DNA of 64,000 nucleotides from assembly GCA_026261815.1 (NCBI GenBank), contig JAMPIT010000350.1, positions 2,418,001-2,482,000 on the forward strand, in the 5' to 3' direction. Under the pieces are notes generated by a model. It saw only the letters and a list, made by a program, of their open reading frames with translations, was not told the origin of the DNA and did no database searches. The stretch comes from Monarcha castaneiventris obscurior. Lineage: Eukaryota; Chordata; Aves; Passeriformes; Monarchidae. The translations under genes and the position numbers were made by a program. The number at the start of each line of letters is the position of its first letter. The stretch's first letter is position 1. Below, in pieces: positions 35,317 to 47,431 of this stretch.

Positions 35317-38300
35317 AATGTAAAGCTGCCATAGAAATGGAAGTTTCTGTGGAGCTAGTCCCCTGTCCAGCCCCAGCCCTGACCTGCCATTTGAACCGCT
35401 CTGCATACATAACTTTTTTCTCCCTGCACTACAGTTCATTAGACTTTAAACTCACAAAACGTGTTTATCGAGAAGTGAACCATCTGGTAGGCTGTTAATG
35501 CTTCCAGCTGTGTATTGCTCTTTACTAAGAAATGTTATTGAGGGAAATAAAAGTATGGCTTTGTAAGGAATATTTTTTCCTACTCTGTGGTGTGTTAAGT
35601 AATCAGTATGTGAGCTTTGGAAAGTTTCTTGTCTTTGATCTAATTAATACCTTGTTGGACATCATGCAGAATTTCACAGTATTTCGGAAACCTGTGAACG
35701 TATTCTGTGAAAAAATCAGAGTTGCAAAATAGGAAAGTCAAAATTCATTTACCTGCTGGTATTCAGACATTAATATTTTTCTTCAATTCTACTTCTAAAA
35801 TTTATTTTATTGCCTGCTCCATAAGTATCAGAAATCAGAAATAGCTGGAGAGACACTGGGTGCAATACACACTATATTTTCACCTAAGAAGTTTATGCCT
35901 TCTTAAGTGTCTTGCTTGTATAGCCCATATGAGAATTATTTCCAAATCTAGCGTGTGAAAGGATTCTTTTGTAAGGCCAGTTGGCAGAAACGGTGGTGGA
36001 GAGGGCTGAAGAGGGGAATGCATTGCCTTGTTCTGCAGTAAGGCAGTGCCTATCCTACATGACAAACGATGCTGTTTTCACAACTGATGGATGCTGCCTC
36101 GGTCGTGTCTGTACTCTGCCTGTGGCATGCAACAATTTAGCTGCTTGTGTTGTTTTGAACTGAAGTCTGTGGCCTTTGTGAGAGGTACTGGGTGAAGTCT
36201 GAGGACCCTGAAGTCAGAGCAGGTGATTCTGTAGCTTCAGAGTCTTTCAGTTTAGAGGGTGACATGTTGGATGGTGTTTATTATTGTTCACAGGAGCAGC
36301 AATTCTCACCTATGCCCGACTTCCTTGTTTGGCTGTGCAAAGCACATTCCTCTTCATCACCAAACTGATGGATGAGTTTGATCTTTCCACTCGTTTTGTC
36401 GTGTAAATGCTTAACTCTGCTGAAGTGCTTTCTCTGAAGGAGAGCTGAAGAGCAATGAAACGACTTCTCGTGTTTTCTAATCTCCTCCACATGTTTTACC
36501 TCAGACCTGTCTCTGCTCTTAGTTCTCAAAGACACAGCCAGTCTGCAAAATCTATTATTCTTCTCTGGCAGTGAACCTTAATACTGGGACTCCATAACAC
36601 TTACTTGTTAATGGTTGATTAATGACTTGTAGATAATAAAGCTCCTATCTGAAGTTAACAAACATCTGTGAGAGATTTATTTGAATACTCTCACCTCAGC
36701 AGCTGGCTCACCTCAATATTTGTAGAAATTAATGAACAAGTGCAAAGTTTAAAAGGGCAGGAAATACTTAGAAGCCAAGTCAGTTTGTATTTTTATACCA
36801 CTTTATATGTCAGGTGTCCCTGGTTTATATACAGGGCACTCTCATAAAACGTAGTGGCACTTTGGACAGACTTACTCTGGGGCATTTTAAAGTTTATTAA
36901 TGCTATTTATTCAAAGAAACCATTGTGACATCTGGAGATGGCTATTTAGGCATTCAGAGGACTAAGCCTTTTTGATGGTAGTGTTATCATAGCTGTGATG
37001 ACACCAAGGATGTGAGCAAGGCAGGATGATCTAGCTGGAAAAACCAGATGCTTGTTTGTGCCGTTGTCCTCTTATCCAGTCCTGAAAGAGAAGCAAGTCT
37101 GAAAGTCTTGTATGCTTAAAAACTTGTCATCTTTTTCTCCAGCGATATAATTTGGTTTAATGAACATTTAGCTTGCCTTACAAATCTTGCCTTGCTTGCC
37201 TTGTCAATCATATAGAAGGAGTTACGTGATATTTGGCTTATAGAGGAATTTGGGGGTATCTGTATGGCATGGTGGTGCACAAAGGGGAAACAGTGCTGTA
37301 ATCCATGCCTCACTTGACTTGTACCTGCAGGCAGAAGAGAAACATTGTAAATAGTATAGATATAATAGTGGCATTTGGGCCCTTACATCCATGAGATGAA
37401 AATATGCAGACCACCATTGCCACATGTTCTTGTTTCTCTTCCTTTTTTTTCTGTACAGCTTCTTTTTCATCACAAAATTGTGATGAAGAGCCATGTAAAG
37501 ACTCTTCCACATTATCAGATGTACTTTTCAGAAGCTTTTGGTATTTTTCTTGGCTCATATTCAGGTGCAGAAAAAATAAGTTTGATTGTTAACTCCATTA
37601 ATGTGTATGAAATCAGCGAAGGATTTGGGTTAGTTATATTTGTCCCCAGACTTTTCAGCAGTTGTAATTTTCCTCTTACTTTTTCTTGGTGTCTTTTAGT
37701 GAAACCTGCACAACTTAACGATATAGTTCAGTGCAATACAAATTATGTGCTTGAAACAGAAATGTCTGAGACCTGGATTTAAAGCATCAGGTATTGTCAT
37801 CTCAAATAATTGATACAGAATAATAAGACTTGTTGCAAGTCAAATTTTCAGCTTTTGTTCTGCTGTCCCTCAAAGCAGTTTTTGCATGTGACAAAATTGA
37901 AGTTTTTGCTCTGCATTGGTGGTCTTGTGCTTGCAGCTCTGATATTTCACAGGGACAGCCAAACTCTGTGCTGCAGTCGCCAGCAGCTTCCCCTTTTCTA
38001 TTGCACACCTCAACAGATCTTTGAAAGTGATATTTTTACATGGTGAAACTAAGTAATATAATTTCACAATTTCTGAGTCTGGAAGACCATTTATAGATCT
38101 GTGTCTCTGCACATTAAAGGTGTTAAAATACTGAAAATGTAACGACTCTTTTTTGCAGTATGAAGTGTGTTTATGATGTTATTTTGGTGTAAGCTGGAAG
38201 CACAGGCTATTTAAAAAAATACCCGAAGGATATTTTTTAGAAAGTTTATGAATAAATCCCTAAAGAACCTGAAAAGGAAGTTCCTAAAATGTTACCCCTA

Positions 38301-38889
38301 CCCAATTTTGTTATGTGGCTTTTATGGTTGAAGAAGTGGAAGGTAAAAACTGAAGATTTCACAAGTTTCCAAGGTGTTTTCTCCCCTTGTTTACATAGAA
38401 GTAATGTTATGCCATTCACAGAGAAGCTGTTCTTCCTTCTTCCAGTGCACAGTAAGTGATTCTGGCATGTCATCTTCTAGGGGTCCTGTGCCAAAGGCTA
38501 AATATCCCAGATAACGAAGATCATATGTGTAATCTAGTAATACATTCCACTTGGCGTGAATCAAATACAGAGTGTTCCCAGAGTCTTGGACATTGTGTTT
38601 TCAGGGTTTTAGTCAGAAGATATGTGGATGATCCAAGCTATCTGACTAGAAGAAGACAAAAATAGAGACTTTTAATAAATGTAAATTGCCAGAAGGCCTT
38701 AACTGTCTCTTTTTCACGGGGAAGATGAGTAGTTGGTGTTTCAGGCAAAACTAATGGCAGGGAGGAAGGGGATATAAGTTCATTGCAAGTAAGCATCTTG
38801 TTAGGTGGATATTTCAGTTGTGATACTTTTGCTCATTCTTCAGTCATTTCCGTGCTGGTGGATAATCCTGCCTGACAGTACAGTCTCTG

Positions 38890-39430
38890 TGAGGTGTGTT
38901 TGGCTGGTGGGGCAATGGAGACAGAGCCCAGGCCCCCGGGCCGCGTGCCGCAGCCGTTTTTACCTGCTGCCGCAGGACGAGGCCCTCATGCCGAGGCTCC
39001 CCTGCCTGCTCTCCTGTCTGCCCATGAGGAGGTGGGTGTCGCTCTGGCACAGCCCCCAGGCCCCATGGTGGCATTTGCTGGAGTGTTGGACTGTAGGTGG
39101 CACGTCCCTGGCAGAGGCTGCCCATGCCAGGCAGGGCAGTGGCACCCTGGGCCAAGGCCGCCGTGGCCTAGCTGGCCGATGGTGCCGCTGCTGGTGGCTC
39201 GTGGGGCACGGCTTGGGGTAACCCTGCCATGGGGCACAGCCCTGGGGTGGCCTGGGACGGATTGTGCCTCGCCCAGGAGTTTGCAGGGCTGTGAGGGGCA
39301 AAGGCCATGCTGGGCGCATGTGCTGGTTTCCATGCATGCCTGGCACGTGTGCGCAGTGGGAGTTTTCCTCCGCACGCCACCAGCGGGATGAGCGGGGCTC
39401 ACAACCAGAGCGGGAGCTGGCATGGACAGG
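38890..39430. promoter_or_regulatory. GC- and CpG-rich island within intron 2
   Basis: Composition changes abruptly from the surrounding AT-rich intron to about 540 bp of GC-rich sequence with roughly thirty CpGs by eye. It contains repeated GGCAGGGCAGTGG, GGGGCACGGCTTGGG and GGGGCACAGCCCTGGGG style words and an E-box CACGTG at 39,344-39,349. Long open frames run on both strands, none resembling a known protein. It could be an orphan CpG island (alternative promoter or enhancer), a decayed GC-rich repeat, or a pseudo-exon region. A regulatory role is inferred from composition only. Confidence 0.4.
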
Positions 39431-41610
39431 TACCATCCCAGCTAGTCATCAAAAGGGAGGGAAAATCCTATTCCTAGAGACTCAGTCACCAAAGCAAATT
39501 AAAGTGTCTTTGCTTCTGGGTCTGATTCTTAGATTTAATTCAGTCTCAAAACAGTTGATCAGGATGTTTTCTGAGATTTTTTTTCTTTCATAAAAAGATT
39601 TGACGTTTTAACATTTTATGCTTAATCAGAATGGGCAGAAATCTCTGCATGAGAACTTACCTGAATTTCTCCCCTCAATATGTCATGTTTCCCTATGTAA
39701 GGTAAGCATATATGAATTTGTAGAAAAATAGTAATGTTTTTTTAATCGTTATTTTGTGTTTATTGCTCTTCCTTTTTAATGGAACTACACATAATTAAAA
39801 CGACTTGTGATGATATTCTACAAGTTGTCAGTTTCTAGTATATCTAATTTGTGCTTGATTAAGCTAATTATAACACTGGAGTATTGCTTCCTTAAACCAT
39901 GTGTTTGAACAAAAAAAGTTACTTTAACATAATAATAGCTGAGGATAAAATTTTATTAACTGTTAACAAGGTGAGCTTTCTGAGGCCTCAGATGGCCTTT
40001 TAACTTGGAGATTGGCAATCCTGCCCCTCTGCTGTGTTTTTTCTGTTTTGTTTTGTGTGAGTGTATGTGTGCATATGCTTGTTTTTGATAAAACCCCTCA
40101 GTTCTTCATTTACGACCTACAAACTGGCTTATAGCGATGTTTGTACATCTGGAGATTGAAATGAGCGGCGGCTTTCGGAGATATGCTGCTTTTTTATTAA
40201 AAGGAAAGGACTAGAGCTAACAAGAAGGAAGGCTTGGAAGCAGGGTTTTGGAGGGATTGGAGTTTAAATAAGGGATTAATTTTACAATAAAGGACTAATA
40301 TTTTAACACCAGTGCCTTAAGCCGATTCCCTTTTGGAGAGAGTTGTGGCAGTTTTAACATGAAGACAGTGAGGGGCAGTGCTCATCAGGATGAGTGCAGG
40401 GCTCTGCTTGTCCAGATGTCTTAGTGTTCACATGTGCTTTTGGCTGCAGCCCATTTAAAGGACTTTTTGGATTAGGCCTTGAGGTCTGGCAGAATGCAGC
40501 TGTTGTCCAGCCATTGTGTATTGCTGGTTTTAGACAGTAAAATCTCTGCCAAGTGACAGTCTGGCCAAGCAGTTTGGGCAGCGGCATACCTGAGGAAATC
40601 ACAGACCAACTCGCTCAGACTGCTTTGTGCTCATTTATCTTGTGTAAACAAGCAGAAAGGCTCTAATGATGTGCAGGCTGATGTGCAGTCTCTGGTGCCC
40701 TCACCTCTGACAAGGGCCAGCGTTAAACACCCGCTGAACTCTCCTTCCAGCTGATATGGCATTACTTCTGCAGGTCCAGCTGTGTCCTTGTGGTGCACAA
40801 AGCTGCTGGAGAGGGGTTTTAATCACACCATGGGAGTAACAGTCTGTATTTAGGTGTCTTCTGTGCCCATTCTTAAGTGTTTGAGTGCTGGGGGCTAGAT
40901 CCAGTAAAGGATAATAAGCCTCAAGACCAAGACTCTAAACCCATGACAGAAAGACATCATCTCAGAGGCTTTCCAACCTCTCAAGTACCTCTGTTCTTTA
41001 GACACTGTTGTGCTGCCCAGAGAGCTTACCAAGCTCCTGGGGTTTTGCTTTTGCACATCCCAGTACAGCGTAGCTGTTGGCAGCACTGAACAGGTAGTTA
41101 TCAGCATAAGGTGCAGAGATGTGGGCGATCCTCTAACAGCTTTTTTCCTCAGCTCAGAGCACTGCCAGAGCAGGAGCTTCTGACTAACCTGACCAAGTAG
41201 CTACGTGAAAAACTCATTGAATGAATAGGTGGGCACTTAGTTATGGGAGAGCAAACAGGTGCATGTGGCTCCATGCATGTTCATGAGGAATCTGGGTCAC
41301 TACGCTTGCAATAGTTGGCAGCAGCAGGCATGTTGAGTAATCTCTTCACTGTAAAAGGATAATTCCTGTGCTGTAGTAGTAGTATCAAAATACAATTTAA
41401 AGCCCTGGAGGCAAAGCAAAGCCAGATTTGTTGTTATTACAGCTGGACAGGTGTAGTGACAGTCCTGTATTCCATGTTGGCACCCATGTTGTTCATCCCT
41501 CTTAGAGAAGTGGTCCTTACAAACTGAAGCCAGTATAGGGGCTGAGCGGATCCTCTCTTCATGTCTGTGGTGGGGCTTTGTGTGGAGTTCACCCCACTGT
41601 GTCCCACAGT

Positions 41611-41848
41611 TCATAGAATCACAGGATGGTTTGTGTTGGAAGGGACCTTGAAGATCACCTAGTTCTGAGCTCCCTGCCATGGACAGGGATGCCTTCCACT
41701 AGACCAGGTTGCTCAGGGCCCCATCCAACCTAGCCTTGAACACCTCCAGGAATGGGGCATCTGCAACTTCTCTGGATAACCTGTGCCAGTGCCTAACCAC
41801 CATCACAGTATAGAATTCTTCCTAACATCTAATCTAAACCTACCTAGC
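41611..41848 (-). mobile_element. CR1 LINE 3' fragment, minus strand
   Basis: Read on plus it begins TCATAGAATCACAGGATGGT and continues TTGGAAGGGACCTTGAAGAT, GGATGCCTTCCACTAGACCA and CCCCATCCAACCTAGCCTTG. It ends in TTCTTCCTAACATCTAATCT. This is the reverse complement of the CR1 3' region from the tail up to the 'agattagatattaggaagaa' block, about 240 bp. It is well preserved, so younger than the other CR1 pieces here. It is non-coding and 5'-truncated. Confidence 0.93.
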
Positions 41849-42719
41849 CAAATTGCTTTTTCAATAATGGGAAAACCAGAGCCTAAAGGAGAAGGACTGT
41901 TGAGCAATGAAACTTTGAGAGACCATGAGCAGCCCACTGGTATTACCCAATAAGTGAGTGGGGTGACTGACAGGCAGTAAACCCAGGCAGTCAACTAAAA
42001 AATGTCGTTTCCCTGTTGAAAGGGCATGGTTTCCCAAGTGCCTTACTCTTGCCAGTCTACAGCCTGTGTGACATATAGCTGGAGATGTTAGGGTTGGCAG
42101 AAACATGTAGGCTGACTGACAGCCATTCATGGTGGTCCAGAAGGGATTTCTAAAGATGTCCACACCAGTCCTTTTACCTCATGTGCACATCAGCTTTAAA
42201 TTAACCTGTTTCTGTAGAGATCTGTAGAATGTCCTAGCTATTTTTGGTAACCCAGAATTCCTGGCTGTTATATGACCTGTGCTGAACTCTTGTAATACAC
42301 TTTACAAGAAGATATATGAAAACCACTTTTGAATAAAAGGTTAGTTTCATCCATGAGGTAAGTTAAAGTCAATGGAGCTGAGCCAGGCTTTTAACTGTTC
42401 CAGTTGTGATTAAGTGGGATTAATTCTCCTAATTGCAATTACTGCTTCTCAAAAAAGTTAAGGTAGGACAAAACCCTTATCTCTTCAGCCTACTAAAATA
42501 ATACTGGATCTTGCAGTGGGACTTGGGTGAACCTGAGATCCCCGAGTGCTCCTCTGTATGCCTCCTCAGAACGGGTGGGAAGAAGCTTGGTTGCTAGTAG
42601 CAAAGGTAGCCTGTGCATCCAGGCTTCTTGTAGGCCACGAGAAGCTCCAAAAAGCCCAAACAATGATGGTGCAGAACTGTAGAGCTGGGGTGTTAAGTTT
42701 TGGCCTTCTCTTTCCCCTT

Positions 42720-42815
42720 TGTTCATGCTACTTTTTTTTCCTATTTTTTTCTTTGTTATCCTTTTTTTTCCCCCCAAAGGTCACTTTTTTGGTGACTTTT
42801 TTTTTTTTTTTTTGT
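42720..42815. repeat. T-rich low-complexity tract
   Basis: Several T runs (7-19 nt) are separated by short C- or mixed-base interruptions, with a small inverted motif GTCAC...GTGAC at 42,780-42,796. It is called simple low complexity; no retroposon body is evident on either side. Confidence 0.75.
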
Positions 42816-44820
42816 CTGAACAATGAAATCTGTTTGGGTAGACAGTGCCTGGAATGGCATTTCCCTGGTGGAACTGGGATGAGAGAGTAACTCAAGGTGG
42901 TGCTGCTATGTCAGTCAGTAAAAATGAGTGGGAACTGCAGTGGTGAACAGAGGATTGATTCTTTCAAAGGCCAGAAGGCTTTTATTGACTTCTGCATGTG
43001 AATGTGTCCTCTCCCAAACCTCTCCCTTGCTCAGGGGGCCTTAGACCAAAACCCCTTGAACTTGTTGGCTGCTGGCAGAGCTGTATAGCAGGACTGGAGA
43101 ACACCCACACTGCAAGAGTTTTTCAATAGGATTTAAATAACTTGCCCTAAATTCTTTTCTGGTGGAAATAGGCAAAATATGACCAAAACGTGTGGTGCTA
43201 ATTTATACCAATAGAGAATTTTGCCCTTGTGTTAAATTCTCAGAATAAACACCTTGCAGCTGTTTGTTAAAATAAAACAAAAAGCCTTGGAAACAAACCA
43301 GACCACAAGTGTGTTTCCTGTCTCCAGCCTCCACGCTGTAGTGCATGCTTGTTCTGGAGAGAATATTGTCCTTTTGGCTATGTAAAAATTGCTTAAGTGC
43401 AGCTTTGTTTTCAGTTAAGCTGCCAAGCTTCCATCCTGAAATGTGTGAGGATTTTGTTTTAATGATGCATTTTACCCTACAGCTATGGGATATTTTACTG
43501 CCAGACTACAGAAAAGTAATACAGTTATGTGCCTCAGCACCTGAAACATTTAGTGCAAACCACGTTATTCATCATAATAATTTTTATTATGTTTCATAAG
43601 GTTTTGACATCATGCAGAGATGATACAAAACAATTTTTGGAATCTTATTATAATTTAAGTTGGAATATTTTTCTCAATATATATTGCATTAAAATGTGCT
43701 CACTGAGTTTTAAAAACAGTGGAGTGATATCCAATTTCATAAATACAAGTTTTAGCTCTGATTTCTGCCCTAAAATGTAAATTTGTCTGTTTACCTGTGT
43801 AAAACTTGCTCCCAATCTCAATTAATATACATCTTCCTTCCATTGTCCAGGCTTGTGCTTGCCCTGAAAGTGCTGGAGAGTGGTTTGCAGCACATTTTGG
43901 TCTGATGTCTCTGTGACCCTACTGGGACTCACTGCTTGATCTCGGTATAATTTTCTGCGGTCCAGCTGCTTGCCTGGGTAGAGTGAGGACAGCCCTGTGC
44001 AGGAGGCTGTGAACTGAGGCTGGTACGTGCTCCAGGTCAGAGGACTCGCTATGAGATCCACAGTCACAGCCCTTTAGGGAAAATGCAGGGGTGAGGGGTG
44101 ACTGCCCCGTATTTCTTCAAGTACATGACTTGTAAAAAAGAAGCTGCAACCAGAAAGAACACTTGTAAAGTAGAATCAGGCATTGTAAAACTTAGTAACT
44201 AAAAGCTCTTTGAAAAACCAATCAGATCTCACTTGTTTCATGGTACAAAAGCTACTGTACCCACAACGGTGATGGCCTGGGGGACTTTAAAGGAGTGCTG
44301 CAGAAAATAGACATGCTATTTCTGGAATGCTGCACTGTTTTCACAAAGTGCTGCTTCAACTGCATAAGATTTACCAAAGATAACAGCATGCAAACATGCC
44401 CAGCATCCTCAGAACGAAGCTCCCTTGGCATAGCAGGGATCAATTGACAGCAGATTTTCAGAAATGGGTTGGCAGCCCATGTGATTAAGAGAGTTTTATG
44501 CTTGTTTATTTAAGTCCCTTCTATAAATAGTCAGTGTAAGTTTACAACTGCATACTAACTTTGTGCTGGCCTACCACCTTCCTGGAAAACACTCCTACCC
44601 TCCAAGCTCATACTTTTTGTGCTTTCTTTCACCCTCCAAGTATAATAATTACTTATTAGAATAAAGTGCTGTATAAACGTAGATGAAGTGCATATTTGGG
44701 ATCACGAGGATTTGAAGTGGGCAGATCCTGAGCACGTGGGTGACTCGCCGAGGGCACTGGTTGTGTTCTGGAGGCAGTGACAGAAAGGAGCAGTTAGCAC
44801 CTTTAAAAATGCAGAGGATT

Positions 44821-44856
44821 TTATATCTCTATATATATATCTATAGCTATATATGT
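44821..44856. repeat. AT-rich simple repeat
   Basis: TATCTCTATATATATATCTA followed by TAGCTATATATG, an imperfect (TA)n with CT interruptions. Confidence 0.75.
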
Positions 44857-46616
44857 CTGCCTGTCTAAGCAGGGCTCTGAGCTGCAGATTGCTCCTTGTG
44901 GGTGAGCCTTGTCTGTGTGTTGCCTTGTTCATGGCAATGGGAGCTGTGAGTGCTCGTCCCTGAGGCCAGCAGGGCTTTGCATGGTTGTGCTGAACAGGCA
45001 GTGGGGATGGAGCAGCCAGCTGGACTGAGCAAGTCATGGGAAATGGGCATGGCTGTTGGCATCCCTGTTTTCAGCTCCTTACTCCATCTATAGACGGTTT
45101 GTAAGCTTGTGTCAGGCCAGAAGCCATCACAAGGACATCTCCAGGTAGTGTTATTGTGCATTGGTGTTGTGTCTCCCTGTTTCTTCTGTTTTCCATTTAC
45201 AGCTGGTTTGAGGAAATGATCAAGCACCTTACACAGGGCTTTGCTTATTCCTCAGCTGTTTTTCAAAGACAAAGCCCCTTGCTGACAAATTTTGGATGTA
45301 GGTCTGCAAATGGGTGTAGAGCAGTTGTAGCCTCCTTTCTCTTCACGGCTGTTCCAGCCTGAGGAGTGACTCTTCAAGCCATATGCTTTAATAAGCTGCC
45401 AGCATGATAGAAACTAAATTAATCAAGAGCATGAACAGGACTATCTCCATTTTTCTGGGTTCAGGCCCAAGCATGGGCAGTTGTTTTTAGCGTACAAGAA
45501 AAACTCTTCTTTCTTTTAGATTTTCACTCTTCACTTTTAGTGTACAGAATGCATTGATCTGTCTTGTGTGATTATTTTGGCAAAGTCTGGGATGACTGTG
45601 TTAAGTTGGCTAGAATACAGTTCAAGTCACATCCAGATTACCATTTATGATGAAATTAAATTTGTGTTGAGGTCCTGAAATCTTAACATTGCCCTTTGGT
45701 GCACTATAAGGAGAGCTGCAAGGTGAGTCAGTACTCACTGCTGAGTTACAGATTTGGTTGGGTTTTTTGTTCCACCTTATCTCACGTTATTTGGCAACCT
45801 CTTGCACATCACATTGGAGCTGTTTGCTTTTGGTTAGTTAAAGAATTGATCTCACTACCTTATTAAGTTAAGTATCCTGAGTGCAAAATACCCTCTAGCC
45901 ACACAATATGGGTAATATGTCTGATGTGTTAAAGGATTTCCAGCAGTTAGCCATCTTGGCTTCCAAGCTCCAGTTAGCAGGTCCTGCCTCATTTGTAAAA
46001 ATATGAAGAAAGCATCTATTAAGCGGCTGTTGAAGTTCCTTCTCACGGGACTTTTTAGGAGCTTAAGGGTCTGAGTAGGAGGCACAGAAAAAGTGCAAAC
46101 ATTGTTACCTGATTTCCAATATAAGCTCTATTTAGAAAGTGAAGGAACATACCTTCTAAATCAGGCTTGCTTTTGGGGGTATCGCTGCTGGTCACAAATG
46201 ACATGTTTTCTCTGACTGATAATCCATTTTGGTAAAAATCCATAATGTGGGCTGAACTGTAGATGTTTCTTATGGTGCAGATAGCTGCTGTTTTCACTAG
46301 CCTTGAAAGGATGTGAGTAGCTCCTGCTTCTCTCAGTGGGCTGCTGTAGCCCAAAGCTGTGAGTCAGTGATGGTAAAGTAAATGCTTTACTGAGAGATGC
46401 TGAAGTTGAAAGTTCATTGGCTTTATTATTCCTAAAAGATAAATTGCTTATTCTTTAGAGCCATCCAAAACTGGCCTTTGAGATGTACAAAAAGTCTCTT
46501 GTCTCTGAGCGCTGCGAGGAGGGTTAGCAGGTGCTCTGCTTGGTGGCCTCTCTGGCCTGTAGCCAAAACAAGGTTAGATTTTTGTGCTGCAAGCTGCAAG
46601 CCCTGTGTGTGAAGGT

Positions 46617-47431
46617 AGATCCTCTTCAATGTCTTCACAAATGACTTGGACACAGGACTCGAAGTTACACTTACATTGGTTTGCCAATGACACCAAATTG
46701 GGAGGAGCTGTTGACTCGCTGGGAGGCAGAGAGGCCCTGCAGAGAGACCTAGGCAACTGAGAGACATGGTCAATCACCAGCTGTATGAAGTTTAATAACA
46801 AGGGCAAGTGCTGGATTCTGCACCTGAGATGGGGCAGCCCTGGATATATGGACTGACTGGGGAATGAGAGGCTGGAAAGCAGCCCAGGGGAAGTGGATCT
46901 GGAGGTCCTGATCAATGACAAGTTGAATGAGAGTCAGCAGTGCCCTGGCAGCCAGGAGGGCCAGCCGTGTCCTGGGGGCATCAAAAGCAGCGTGGTTGAG
47001 GAAGGGGATTCTCTCCCTCTACTCCATTCTGGTGCGACCCCACCTGGAGTTCTGTGTCCAGTTCTGGGGTCTCCAGCAGAGAAAGGATGTGAACCTATTG
47101 GAGCAGAGAGAGGAAGGATTACTAGAAGGATGGAACACCTCTCCTAAGAGAAAGGGCTGAGAGAATTGGAGCTGTTCAGCCTGGAGAAGAGCTCTGGGGA
47201 GACCTTAGAACAGCCTTCCAGTACCTAAAGGTGGCCTCTAAGAAAGGTTTCCGTGAGAAGTGTTAAGATACCCCATGCCTGGAAAGATTCAAGGTCAGGT
47301 TGGTCAGGACTCTGAGCAGCCTGGTGTAGTGGAAGGTGTCCCTGCTCATTGCAGGGGTGTTGGACTAGATGACCTTTAGAGGTCCCTTCCAACTCAAGCT
47401 ATTCTGTGACTCTCTGATTGAATGATTCTTG
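46617..47431 (+). mobile_element. CR1 LINE 3' portion with internal deletion
   Basis: It starts in the end of the reverse-transcriptase region (CAATGTCTTCACAAATGACT, then TTTGCCAATGACACCAAATT, the F-A-D-D-T-K-L block in DNA form). It continues through GCCCTGGCAGCCAGGAGGGC, CACCTGGAGTTCTGTGTCCA and AGCTGTTCAGCCTGGAGAAG, and ends AGGTCCCTTCCAACTCAAGC and a diverged ATTCTGTGA tail. The F-A-D-D box reads FAND, and stops and shifts interrupt the frame, so the copy is dead. Near 47,255 the text jumps from the 'cctaaaggtggc' block to the 'gatgccccatccctgga' block, so an internal deletion has removed the segment between. Confidence 0.92.

Noticed and set aside
38805..39436. Open frames of up to 165 codons on both strands in the intron 2 GC island
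   Set aside because: Simultaneously open frames on both strands with Pro/Arg/Trp/Ala-rich text are typical of GC-rich non-coding DNA; no domain recognised.
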